DNA of 64,000 nt from Adiantum capillus-veneris (lineage: Eukaryota; Streptophyta; Polypodiopsida; Polypodiales; Pteridaceae): NCBI GenBank assembly GCA_014529385.2, contig CM043967.1, positions 12,547,001 to 12,611,000 of the forward strand. Reading direction: 5' to 3'. Shown here in pieces: positions 22,934-33,812 of this stretch (positions are counted from its first letter, which is position 1; each line of letters starts with the position of its first letter). The notes below the pieces were generated by a model. That model was not told where the DNA came from. It ran no database searches and worked only from the letters and a program-made list of their open reading frames with translations. The position numbers were made by a program, and so were the translations under genes.

Positions 22934-23745
22934 TACAGGTGACTCCAAAGGATAGATTGAATGCATGTATGAGCAGTATTACCAACCCAGAAAAAATAAC
23001 GGCAATTAATGCCAAACTTTCTATAGTTAAGAAATATGTATATGTAGCCCACTTTGGGGCTTAAAAACCTCATAAAACTCGTCTCCGGCCATATCTTATG
23101 AGAACTTGTAGAGCAAAAAAGTCCCCATTTGGTTTCCCAACCCCTTGTAAATGAAGCCATCTCTGAATATATGTTATAATTTTTTACTATTTATCTTTGA
23201 AAGCAATCTAATTGGGTGACATCTATAACACGTGGGATACCCATACATCACTTGGATAATGTGTCAATGCTAACTAAATGTTGTGTTGTTTCCATTGGTG
23301 CATGTGAGGGTTACCTTCTCAACTATGGTTTCAGTTCCTTAGCTTGAAGATGGAAATTTTATATATCTTCAGGCTCTTGATTCTCTTTTACTTGTGTATA
23401 AAGTCCGTTCTATACTATGAATGGGAATTATGCCACCTTTTCATTCACATCGTTTCTAGTGTCTTTTGTAATTTGAAAGGATTCTTTAGTGTTTATGTTA
23501 TATTGTTACTGGAACACACACAAACCTAACACCAAGAGTAGTATTGATACTGTTCAAAGGCCTAGTTACTATATTTAATCCCTTAGTTTATGTCCTAGAA
23601 AGAATTACCTCGGACCGATCTCTGTGGGATCGGGCTCTCTTCACAAGGACCTTATAGGTTCTCCTGGTTAGTTGAAGACTGAAGAGGCTACCAATTCTTA
23701 CCATTAGTCATATATGTCTCTAATTAACACAATTTCTTTTGACCA
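22934..23745. other. Element G leader between array and ORF1
   Basis: The first 580 bp belong to the terminal repeat. From 23517 to 23745 the sequence is unique to the core and contains no recognised signal before the ATG at 23746. Confidence 0.5.
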
Positions 23746-25030
23746 TGCAGAGCTTATCACTATCTCAAGGGTTACAGTTTTCTACTGAGCCTCTTTCTAA
23801 AGCCTCGCTTCAAGTACTTAGATGCATTCATGACCCTATGGCATCTAAATTAATAGCATGAGTTTCTATTGATCTAGCCAAATCTTTGGTTCAAACCATG
23901 TCATTTGATAAGTGTGTCCATACCCTCGCCCAACTTGTTAACAACTCTAAAGAAGGGGTAGCAGGTTTGTCCAAATTCATAGAGAATATTCCTACTCTAA
24001 CACATGCTCACAAAGGAGAGTTAGACAAATTCTCTTTTGAAGGTGTTGAACTGACCAATTACTTACGCAAACTATGTGGTCTCACCCCAGGGTTTGTTTC
24101 AGCTCCTTCCATTCCGGTACAAACAGTATCCAACAATCAATTTTGCAAGGACCCTTGGTTTCTCGAGTTTTTCCCTCCTTACCATCCAAACAAGTTGAAA
24201 TCGAATCACTTGGTGTGGACCATCACCTTTGGGCCCTTCCCAACAAAGGCTTTTTAGCTCCTATCTCTATCGAAACCTGGGTTTTTCTAGCCAATCTTCC
24301 GACATCTTCAATTGAAGAAGCACAACTCAAGGTATTGAGAGGTGTCCAGTCTCTTGATAAAGGTGACCTTATTAAAGCCCCTTTCATTATGAGGTTTCTT
24401 GATACAAAGAAATGTGGCTCAAACATTGGTCTGTATGTGCGTACCAAGGGCTTGATGGAGTCTCCAAAAATAACTCTGAGTACTACGTTGAGTCTATTTG
24501 GAACATTTACAAGCCTTATGTCAAATGCGCTTGTCGATTTCTTAACCCTAAGGCCTAGTGTAAATCAAGCATTATCTGGTTTGATCATGCTATATGGTAT
24601 GCCCTCAACAACTTGGATCTCATGTTTCCTGACACTCCTTCATCTCACTACCTCTCCCTTTTCTACTCTTGGCTTGGAGGCCAAGCCAAGGAACTGGTGT
24701 TATCTCAGATGGCTTTTATTCAGTTTTGCTCCCTTATGCTCTCTCTTCTCAAAGGACTGGTTGCAGAAAAACCTGGGCTTCTTTTGACTACCTATAGTAA
24801 CTATCTTGGTGTTAAAACTCTCCTTGGTTTGCTATAACCCAGTACGGATGCTAAGGATTCCCCTACTCTAAAAAGGACCAACTCTCTTATATCCTTTACT
24901 TCTTTGTACACATCTTTTTGGACTCCAGCCTCCTCTTCTGCTAAGTCTTATGGAGGGAGAGGGAAAGCGAGAAGCATCATTAGAGGGAGAGGCAGAGGGT
25001 ATCCTGTTAAACACTTGTTGGATTTGTAAA
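23746..25030 (+). pseudogene. Element G ORF1, RG-rich, frameshifted
   Basis: An ATG at 23746 (MQSLSLSQGLQFSTEPLSK) opens a protein of roughly 400 residues that must be read through at least one stop and two frame changes. Readable segments are SFDKCVHTLAQLVNNSKEG, then GFLAPISIETWVFLANLP, then NNSEYYVESIWNIYKPY, and near the end YGGRGKARSIIRGRGRGYPV. The basic RG-rich tail suggests nucleic-acid binding, as in the ORF1 or gag proteins of retroelements. I see no zinc knuckle and know no matching family, so function is inference from position. Confidence 0.5.
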
Positions 25031-25179
25031 TGCAGGTATTGTGTAATGGGGTTGGCAAAATGCATCTTATATCTCATGAGGAAAGTGGGCACATAATTTT
25101 TCTTCATTACGTCTTTGCCAACAAAATTTTAGAATTCTTTTCTATTTGGCGTTCTTGGAGTACATGTATGTATCACGGA

Positions 25180-26823
25180 TCTCTCTATTCTCGAGAATAG
25201 CTCTGTAAGATGCCTCCTTTCCAAAGGCCTTAATCACATACCTCCTCAACCACTTAATCCTCATATTGCTTTAAAAGCACTTTCTGAATGTCTGGCCGAC
25301 TTGGTCAGAAAACTCCAATTAGAGTTATAATTCAACAAGAATTGAAAAAAACGTTGGTGGATGTCTTTGCCAGACTGGTTTCACAACTCCCACATGAGTG
25401 GATACATACTGAGTCTACATGGCTCACTGCTGATCTTTCCTTAGCCTTTTGCAAGCTTAAGTCGAAATGGCTCATTGTGGGTTTAGATACAACATCTAAC
25501 ACGGCATTTGTCGTCTACAAGAAGCTTGCAGCCTTTGAAGCGGCTGAAAATCAACTCAAAAGTGGCGAGTTCTGTTACATTGAAGAAAACTTGGATATTA
25601 TTATCCAGAGAACATGTAAAAGTATGACTAAGTTAGGATTTTAGGAGGAAACTACTAAACTTCCCATCCTGTTTCCAACTTTTAAAAGTCATAAAAGTAA
25701 ATTTTGATGGATCTCAAATGCTTCCAATTGCCTTTTTTCTGATATTATGAAACATGTCACCGAAGGACTCAATTTGATATGTGACGAGCTCAAAAACATA
25801 TGTGCTATCAAAAGAAAAGATGTAAAATGCTTCTCAAGAGTGGACATCCAACCTTTTTGGATAATTGCTAACTCGTCTGATGTACTCTTAAACCTTCCAT
25901 CTACCATTTATTCAGTATATACAGGTGATATTACCCAATGCTACAAAAATATCCCTCTAGTAGGTGAATATGGTTTCATAAATATATTGAATGATCTCGT
26001 AGACCTGGATTTCTCTAATAAAGCCAAAGAAGAGTTCTCTGACATTTCCTTTGTTAAGTCAGCTAGGTGGGTTAAGAAAGTGAGCAAGGCTTCTCCTCTT
26101 CACATGAATAATATTCAGTTTTAAATAATCATTCAGTGGGTTCTGAACCACTGCTATGTTGTACTTAATGGTAATAACTGCTTCGTCAAACGAGTGGCAT
26201 TCCTAAGGGATTCTCGTGCTTCCCTGCTATGACTAACCTTTATTTACTATATTTTGAATATAAATGGATTATTAGGCAAACTTCCCTTACAGAGGGGCTC
26301 TCTATGCTTATAAAGTGTAATCACAATTTTAGATTTATGGAATTAAGTATCAATAAGCCCAACTTTGCCCAACATGTGTTGGATATCTATCCTGCTTGTC
26401 TAGTAATTGAACCCACTTTTTTATAACAAGAAACTGTCAACGGTATTTCCTTCACTAAACGTACCAAGTATCTGTCCATTGAACTAAATATTGACACTTA
26501 CTCTGTTGGTAACTTTTTTTTACTAGATTTTTTAAGAAACGGGATCACCTTAAGCTTACTATTGTTGAGTTTGTATTGAAAAAGAGCAACAGACCGTTCA
26601 AAATTTCTCTACATACCTGTTTAAGTATTCTTCATTATATTATTTACTCTTCCTCTGATGTGTTTTCAGCCCTAGAAGAAATGGGGGTCCTTATTAGGAA
26701 GTTTCAAACTAAAGGCTTCAATAGAAGAGTTTTGATTTCCACCATAACAGTTGCTCTAAGTAAAAAAGAATGGCCAGGTGTCAAGTTTGATGTTACATTA
26801 CTTATTCTTTTACTAAGGAAGTA
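25180..26823 (+). pseudogene. Element G reverse transcriptase, Penelope-like
   Basis: The enzyme would copy element RNA to DNA. Readable landmarks in order: LLSKGLNHIPP (25211-25246); LDTTSNTAFVVYKKL; FKSHKSKF then, after a stop replacing Arg, WISNASNC (about 25681-25732); motif A TGDITQCYKNIPL with its Asp at 25927; motif B GIPKGFSCFPAMTNLYLLYF from about 26194; and a decayed motif C region RFMELSINKPNF where an IDD triplet is expected. Downstream are IYPACLVIEPTF and SNRPFKISLHTCLSI. The KxHK and RxIxN phrases before motif A and the NNP..IYP style after motif C suit Penelope-like RTs, from memory. At least three frameshifts or stops and the loss of the catalytic Asp pair make it inactive. 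No GIY-YIG nuclease is seen. Confidence 0.6.
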
Positions 26824-26885
26824 GGCCCATATCTAATGAGCCTACTAAACTCATTAGTTATGGTGCTTGGGTTAGGGTGGGCACA

Positions 26886-27220
26886 CACACACACACACAT
26901 GCTACTGTTAAAACGAGGATTAACTCCCTCTGGTATATTGGAGGGGCCTATCGCCATTGCCTCGATATGATTAACTAGGGTTTAGTCTCAATATCTTGTA
27001 TTGACCTAGGAAAGCTCTTCTAAAAAAGAGGAGTGTGTATTTAAGAAGTAACATTCTTAAATAGGAAAATGTTGGTGGATTCTTAATTTATTACCTCTAA
27101 CACCTAATGAGTTAAGGAAGGGTTATGGGTGAACTGGCTTGACTCTGCATACAGTGTCCTCTAAGCTTGATGACGCGGTGGCCCCCCTGACGGCATCTGC
27201 CATACAGCGCATATCTTATT

Positions 27221-27268
<48 letters not shown>

Positions 27269-29666
27269 CGGCCCCCTCTTGAAGACAGACCCGCCTTGCT
27301 CCTATGAATGGAATGTAGCTACTGGCTCCGAAGCCTATAAAAGGTGAGCTTCCATGCTCACTTAGCATTGGTACTGGTGTACATATGTGGTATGTGTGTG
27401 TACGAGTGAAAGGTGTTTGTATTATGAGATTGTGAGGATTTAGCCCGAAAGGGTGTGTGTGTTGTTGTCTCTATAGCAAAAGGCAAAGACAAACAAGCTA
27501 TTGTGGAGCTAGCTGCTCTGACTCAATCTTCGGTGACTTTGAAATCAATATGGACTACTGTCCGAGCTGCTTGGTTGTGGTGTGATTCACCTTTTGATAT
27601 TGTAGTAGAACTCATGCATGTTCTTCACTATACTAAGTCGATGTATGATAGTTAAGAAAATTGTTGGCTACTTTATCTGACCCTTAGGTATCTGCAGCTC
27701 TGTTTTTTTTTTTTCTCTTTTAAGCTCAATGGAAATTTCCAAATTTTGTCTACTGAGCTATTGTAGGGATGTATATTCACAGTAAAATACATTGAAAGAT
27801 CTTTCTCAATGCAGGTCGATGGTTGCCTTGTGTTTCCTTAAAAGAAAGTAATGTCTGATGGTTCTATGACCCTAATTTATGGTAGGTATTGACTTACCTT
27901 TGCAGTATAATTCAAACGGCCTGGAAATGTTTGTTGGGGCAGCTACTGCGGTTATAGGTGACGATCAACAAGTATAGACCGTACCTGAGTAAGATAGGTA
28001 AGCGTAATACCAAAACCCTAGAAGCACCACATTAGAGATGTTAGTAAGCATGTACTACTCCTACCTAGATGTAGTCAAAAAAAACATATAAAAGACAGTA
28101 AGTATGAATGCTCAATTCCCTTTAACCATAAAATTACAAAACTGTGAGACATTTCAGAGTCCCCTAGTCGTTCCACAAGCCAAGGGAGTATGTTACCAAT
28201 GTCCAACACATAAGATGCAATAAACAACCATATTCAGCCATATAAGCAGACATATGGTATCATGCACACCATACTTGGTAACCATATCCACAACCATATT
28301 CGGCCACAACCCTTCTTACTGTATTCACAGCCACTCGGCCATATGAGCAGTCATATCCAGAAAGTAGCAACCATATTCGGCCACGTGGGCAGCCATAAGG
28401 TACCACGCATATCATATTCACCACATTTCATACCTTTCACAACCATAATCATAACCATATTTGGCCACAACCATCTTAACCGTATACGGCCACAAGAGTA
28501 GTTTTGCCAATGATTTGTCACCCTACGATCAACAAGTATATACCGTACATGAGTAAGATAGGTAAGCTTAATACCAAAACCCTAGAGGCACTACATCAAA
28601 AATATAACTGCAGTAGCTGCCCAACAAAGCATTCCCAGGTGGCATGACTTAAACCGCAAAGGTAAGTCAATACCTACCTAAAATAGGGTCATCTACCAGT
28701 TTGTAAGAGAAGCATCAGACATTACACACAAAGAGTGTTAGTGACTGTGTACTACTCTCTACCTAGATGGAGTCCAAAAAACCATGTAAAAGATAGTAAG
28801 TATGAATGCTCAAATCCCTTTAACCATAAACCCATAACAGTGAGACATTCCAGAGTCCCCTAGTTGTTCCATATGCCCAAGGGGTGTTATCAATACCCAT
28901 TACATAAGATGCAATAAACACCATATTTGGCCATATAAGTAGCCATAAGGTACCATGCGCAACCATACTTGGCAACCATATCCACAACCATCTTCTACCA
29001 CAGCCCTTCTTAACATATTCACAACCACTCAACCATATGAGCAGCCATATCTAGATGTAGCACCCATATTCGACCACTGGGCAGCCATAACATACCAGGC
29101 ACAACATATTTGGCCACATTCCATACCCTTCATAACCATACTCATAACCATATTCGGCCACTTACCATTTTAACCATACAACCGTATTTGGCCACATGCT
29201 AAAAAACCTCATAAAACTCGTCTTTGGCCATATCTTATGAGAACTTGTAGAGCAAAAAAGGCCCCATTTGGTTTCCCTGCAAACCCCTTGTAAATGAATC
29301 CATCTCTGAATATATGTTATAGGTTTTTACTATTTATCTTTGAAAGAAATCTAGTTGGGTGACATCTATAACACGTGGGATACCCATACACCACCTGGAT
29401 ACTGTGCCAATGCTAACTAAATGTTGTGTTGTTTCCATGGGTGCAGGTGAGGGTTACCTTCTCAACTATGGTTTTCAAAGTTCCTTGGCTTGAAGATGGT
29501 GGATTTATATATCTTCAGGCTCTTGATTCTCTTTTACTTGTGTATAAAGTCTGTTCTGTACTATGAATGGGAATTATGCCACCTTTTCATTGACATAGTT
29601 TCTAGTGTCTTTTGTAATTTGAAAGAATTCTTTGGTGTTTATGTTATATTGTTACTGGAACACATA
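26886..29666 (+). repeat. Element G right terminal repeat, internally inverted
   Basis: It matches the left repeat from (CA)n onward to about 27956. The tandem array is then present as its reverse complement (27957-29200), and the end segment (29201-29666) returns to direct orientation. At the place where the left copy has (CT)n this copy has (GT)n (27224-27267). Confidence 0.8.
27957..29200 (-). repeat. inverted copy of the element G tandem array
   Basis: About 75 bp (27960-28034) are the reverse complement of 21668-21742. Next comes the reverse complement of array unit 2, then of unit 1, ending at tttggccacatg (about 29198). Direct-orientation element G sequence borders it on both sides. 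Confidence 0.8.
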
Positions 29667-29730
29667 CACTCAATGTATTCATGCACTAGAGACTTCCTGT
29701 TTGCAGCGCTTCCTCATTTGCTTTCTACAG

Positions 29731-29732
29731 CG

Positions 29733-29807
<75 letters not shown>

Positions 29808-29915
29808 CTTCCTACCTCCATATGCAATAGGCTCCAAATAGGTGATCTTGTCTGCCTTCGCACTTCTAAACGCCCTGTAACTTTTCCTTCAATAGGGGGG
29901 GTGGAGAGGGGAAAG

Positions 29916-29970
<55 letters not shown>
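29731..29970. repeat. CT tract and GA tract in inverted arrangement
   Basis: About 36 CT units (29731-29802, one interruption) and about 25 GA units (29920-29970) are separated by about 115 bp. The two are complementary and could form a long hairpin in single-stranded DNA or RNA. Translations through them are artefacts. Confidence 0.9.
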
Positions 29971-29974
<4 letters not shown>

Positions 29975-30481
29975 AAAAAAAGACTATGTATTAAAGAGAA
30001 GAAAAATAAACATACCTTGCAAAATTTGAAGGGTGTTATGTTGTACATGGGCTGAAACTCTATCGGCATTTACTCTCCCTTTCTGCCGAAACCTTTCTAT
30101 CGAAAGGCAGTGCCAACAAAACTTATGCTATAAAGTTGTAGTGTTCTCTGATTCTTCCTCATCTTGTTAAGGTAGTGGTCATGCAAGGCTTGGTTACTAA
30201 TAACTAGGTCTCATTCTTGGTCACACGCAAAAAAGAGCATTTAATGAATAGCTATGCCTACCCTTTGGCATAGTTGTGAAGTTCAAGGCATAGTTGGGAG
30301 GTTGAATGAATAACTAAGCCTTGTGTGACCATGCAATAGACTTAGTTATGCATTTAATTCTCTATATAGGTATAGTTGGCAGTTATCTATATGTGATAAC
30401 TAAGCCTCGCGTGACCATAGCTTAATTAGGCACATATAGCACATCATTCAAGCTTGCATTTCCAATAGAGTTTTCTTTCTG
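29971..30481. other. non-coding AT-rich stretch
   Basis: Contains loosely repeated phrases such as gcatagttg and aactaagcct..tgtgacca (30240-30420). No gene was recognised. Confidence 0.4.
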
Positions 30482-30705
30482 GAAAATTTACCAAAACGCC
30501 ACTAAAATTGGGGAAATACCCAAAATACCACTCAAATTTCAAAATACCCTAGGGCTTATATTTTGTCAAAGATTCCCAAACTGCATCTAAATTTTTCCAG
30601 GATATCCATCCAAAATTGATACAAGGGTATTTTTGGGAATTTCCCCAAAAATACCATCCAAAATTGATGCAAGGGTTTTTTGGTAATTTTCTTTTTTTGT
30701 TATAA
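30482..30705. mobile_element. possible MITE with short inverted ends
   Basis: The left end gaaaatttaccaaaacgcc is nearly the reverse complement of the right end ggttttttggtaattttc. Between them are AT-rich repeats (ccatccaaaattgat.caaggg twice). Size and structure suit a miniature inverted-repeat element, but no target duplication is clear. Confidence 0.4.
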
Positions 30706-30889
30706 TGGAGCCACATGTACCAAGTGATGCAAAATCCTTTGCAAGAGAGGATCGAAGTTCGTGCAAAAGAGATAGGTGGTGGTAGAGTGCCAAGTTTTTT
30801 GAGAGGAGTTGCAATCCGCATTGCTTCTCCTTTGCCTTGATTATCTGTACTAGACATAATAAAACAAGGAAGATAGATACAAAAAATCC

Positions 30890-31131
30890 CGGCGGGTCCA
30901 CCTTTTAAAAATACCTATAGCACGTGCATTCGAGAGCTATTTTTAAAACCCCTCTACACACACACCATCATGATTTAAAAGATCCCTCTTCCTTCATATA
31001 CCTGTAACTTTTTTTCAATTTTCCATTTTTAGACCCCTCTTGTACATGTAATTATGTAACCGTTTGGTATATTAAAAACCCCTCTGGGTGAACTCACGTG
31101 CTACACTTACATATTTTTAGGTGGACCCCCC
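30890..31131. mobile_element. MITE-like element with 35-bp inverted repeats
   Basis: The left end is gcgggtccacctttta...tatagcacgtgca and the right end is the imperfect reverse complement, ctcacgtgctaca...tttttaggtggaccc. It is about 240 bp and non-coding, with several internal aaaacccctct phrases. Target duplication is uncertain. Confidence 0.55.
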
Positions 31132-31189
31132 GAGCAGATAATGCATGCCTAGATAGAGATGGAGGATAAAGGTACTCATAAAAATACGA

Positions 31190-31192
<3 letters not shown>

Positions 31193-31231
<39 letters not shown>
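31193..31231. repeat. (TG)n microsatellite
   Basis: About 19 uninterrupted TG units. Confidence 0.95.
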
Positions 31232-31232
<1 letters not shown>

Positions 31233-31949
31233 GGGAGGGGGGGCTGAAATCCTAGTGTAGCAACGAAACACACAAGCAATCTTGGCCTATAGACTATATA
31301 CAATATAAGGGTCATTTTGAATAGCTACATGCTACCTCGTGGTACCCCAAGGGCAAACATGCTATCTTATTTTTACAAAAAATGCCAAAAGCTTTTGAGT
31401 CCCTTTTGAGCCATATTGTAATTATATACATGTAAACACAATTTTGATTCTGCATTGGGACCCATTGAGCTTTTGGCTTATAAAAAGATGAGTTATTTTT
31501 TAACCTAGTAACTTTAGGGTTTAATTTTTTTTCTGAAAGTCCTAGGTATAGTAGTTATTTACTTATATTTTAGGGGTCACTATCAGTCAGTTGATCTCTA
31601 TAAACCATGATTTGAATCAAGATTTCTTTCATGCACACCTCACCACAAATCTGTTGTATCTCCACCTCTTCTATTCGCTTTAAGTGCTTCCTTTGCGTGA
31701 TTTGTGTTGTGTTTGTTGAGAATAGCTATCTACAAGCTTCAATCACTTGTTTGGGTATCTTTTCAAGCTAAATTTTGATTGAAAGATGCATGTCGCTCAC
31801 TTTTGATGACTTGGCAAGCGAAGGTTCTCAAATTTTCACACCCTCAACATTGAGTTTAGGTGGGCTTAGTGTTAAAATCAAAACAACCAGTCAAGTTAGT
31901 AGGAAGAGTGGTCAAACTACAAATATCTTTTGATGCAGTTTTAAGATAG
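31232..31949. other. AT-rich stretch containing a small dispersed repeat
   Basis: Bases 31425-31515 (catgtaaacaca..., cccattgagctttt, agatgagtt) recur diverged at 40793-40880. No gene is visible in the rest. Confidence 0.5.
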
Positions 31950-33510
31950 GTGGAGGCTTGGAGGGGCCTTCAATTATCTCAAATGGAGACTTGCATACAG
32001 AAGTATGCACCATGTTTTTGCATGCAAACTCTTCCAAAGGTAGATATTTCTTTCATAGATTTCCTTGGTCCTTCGCACCAACATAAATTTGAGAAGGTCA
32101 AATTTGTGATTTCACTTTGCCCATCCATTTGAGGGTGATATGTTGAAGAGAAATCAAAACATGTGCCCATGTTTTTAAATAGCCCCTCCAAAAGAGACTT
32201 GTCATCCATGGATCTCTATCAATGACTATTGAACTTGGCATACCATGGTACTTAAAGATTTAGAAAACAAACAAAGTAGACATATGATGGAATTTAATAG
32301 TATTTTAATTAGGAATAAAATGAGTATGTTTACTAGATCGATCAATTGCCCATATTTCCATGTATAGACTTTGGCAAGCCAAAGTAAAGTCTATAGAAAT
32401 ACCCTCCCATGGAGCTTCTACAATTGGCAAAGCCTTTGTAACAATCCAAAGGCCTTCTGCCTATCATACTTCACCTTTTGACACACTATGCATTGCTCTA
32501 CATAGTCTTGAATGTCATGTTGCATAGTGGATCAATAGAAATAAGCTTTTATTGCTTAGGGTGTGACTTAAATGCCATTGTGCTCTATATAAGGCTGTGT
32601 GTGTGATTTGTACATAACCTTCTCACACAAATTATTTGTTATGCATATTTGTGAACCATGCAATAAATTTCCCACCTTTAAGAAAAAAAGTTCATGCATT
32701 TTGCCGGTCTACAGGTCACACATAATAGTTACATAGTCTCTATCTTTGGATAATTGCTAATCATGCTAGTAAGGCCATGATGATTGTATGCAAGAGAGAC
32801 AACATTGAACCTAAGCCATCATGACAGTGCATCTGAAACCACATTTTGCTTTCCCAGAATGTGAACTATACAATTTGCTTTTCAAAAATCTCGGTTTGTG
32901 TAAGAAAGTACTTGATACTTTGATGGTCCATTTGTATGATGAAAGGTGCCCCTAACAAGTAGTGCTTCCACACATCTAATGCATAAATAACTACAAGCGG
33001 TTGCTTTTTCATAGATCCCAAGCACTTGCTCGTGTGGGCATAAATGGCAACATTCATAAGCAAGGGATGTCCTTTTTGGGAAAGGATTGCCCAATGCTAT
33101 CACCACATTCATCACAATCAGCTTCAAAAGGCTTGATAAAATCTAATGAATCTCTCAAATAGTCCACTGATATTTAACATTTTTCTTAGTTAAATCATGG
33201 AGTGGCCTAGCTATTAAGGAGATTTTCTCTATAAGCTGTATATAATAGGAATGCATGTCTATAGAGATTTTTAGCTCATGTACGTTCTTTGGTTGTGACC
33301 ACTCATATTACTCTAAGTTTGTCATCAGGAGCCATAGGGATTCTTTCTTTTAAGATAATATGGCCCATGTATCGTATCACATTGAAAAAGGATCCAGTTT
33401 TCTTTCCATTTACATAGAACTTGTTAGCATGCAATTCACCTTTAAGTGCTCTTTGTGCTCTTTCAAAGTCTTGGAGTCAATGATTATCATCAAAGAATAA
33501 CCATTGTATG
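31950..33510 (-). pseudogene. Dead gypsy element H: RT C-terminus, RNase H and integrase
   Basis: On the minus strand the order is that of Ty3/gypsy pol. RT C-terminal part at about 33510-33250: FFDD near the copia junction, then DSKTLKEHKEHLKGE and YMGHIILKER. RNase H at 33127-32866: HYLLGAPFIIQMDHQSIKYF. Integrase zinc-binding end near 32530-32460: DYVEQCIVCQKVKYDRQKAF. Integrase core to 31979: TYHPQMDGQSE. Frameshifts and stops are frequent throughout, so it is an old, inactive copy. The RT continues on the far side of the copia insertion, at 38694-38900. Confidence 0.8.
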
Positions 33511-33737
33511 TGTTGGAATTAGGGTTGCAGAGAAACACACACAGCTTGGAGAAGACGAAGGAAGCTCAAGGCACACAATAGAGAGTGTATTCCTTAGTGT
33601 GCAATGGAAAGATAGATACCCCTAGAGTGATGGGCGTATATACAATGCACGGGGGAAAAAACCTCCTAAAGAGGGAAAAAATGCCCCGGCGGTCCTAGTG
33701 TGTTCACACACATCACTACCACATGTATATGGTAACA
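33511..33737 (-). repeat. copia 3' LTR
   Basis: 227 bp. On the plus strand it starts TGTTGGAATTAGGG and ends GGTAACA, with TGTT/AACA inverted ends. It appears identical to 38462-38688. Such a short LTR must hold promoter and polyadenylation signals in very little space; a tatataca element lies near its middle. Confidence 0.97.
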
Positions 33738-33749
33738 AATCCCCCCTGG
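33738..33749 (-). other. copia polypurine tract
   Basis: Minus strand CCAGGGGGGATT lies immediately inside the 3' LTR. It primes plus-strand synthesis. Confidence 0.8.
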
Positions 33750-33812
33750 AGTGATGCGGTGAACGAGAGCTGGCACATGAGTAAAGGGAAGTGCCATGCC
33801 CTGAGGACAGGA

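Larger units (their letters stand above)
20586..23516 (+). repeat. Element G left terminal repeat
   Basis: Parts in order: a 1-kb unit with a (CT)n tract at 20902-20958 and a TATA box; a two-unit tandem array at 21552-22933; and a 580-bp end segment containing cctcataaaactcgtc and acacgtgggatacccatac. All parts recur in the right terminal repeat, but with the array inverted there. Confidence 0.8.
20586..29666 (+). mobile_element. Element G: unusual retroelement with 2.8-2.9 kb terminal direct repeats
   Basis: Two direct repeats (20586-23516 and 26886-29666) flank a 3.4-kb core that encodes a decayed ORF1 and a reverse transcriptase. Each repeat begins right after a (CA)n tract and ends in ggaacaca. 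Neither TG..CA ends, a tRNA primer site nor a PPT is evident, and the RT is not of copia or gypsy type, so this is not an ordinary LTR element. Penelope-like elements often carry such repeats (pLTRs) through partial tandem insertion, and their RT resembles the one here. A DIRS-like or undescribed family is the alternative. Frameshifts and stops show that this copy is dead. Confidence 0.6.

Noticed and set aside
24868-25107. Zinc-knuckle in element G between ORF1 and RT
   Set aside because: Cys residues occur (CWICKCRYC in one phase) but do not fit a CCHC or CCHH spacing in the frame used by the flanking segments.
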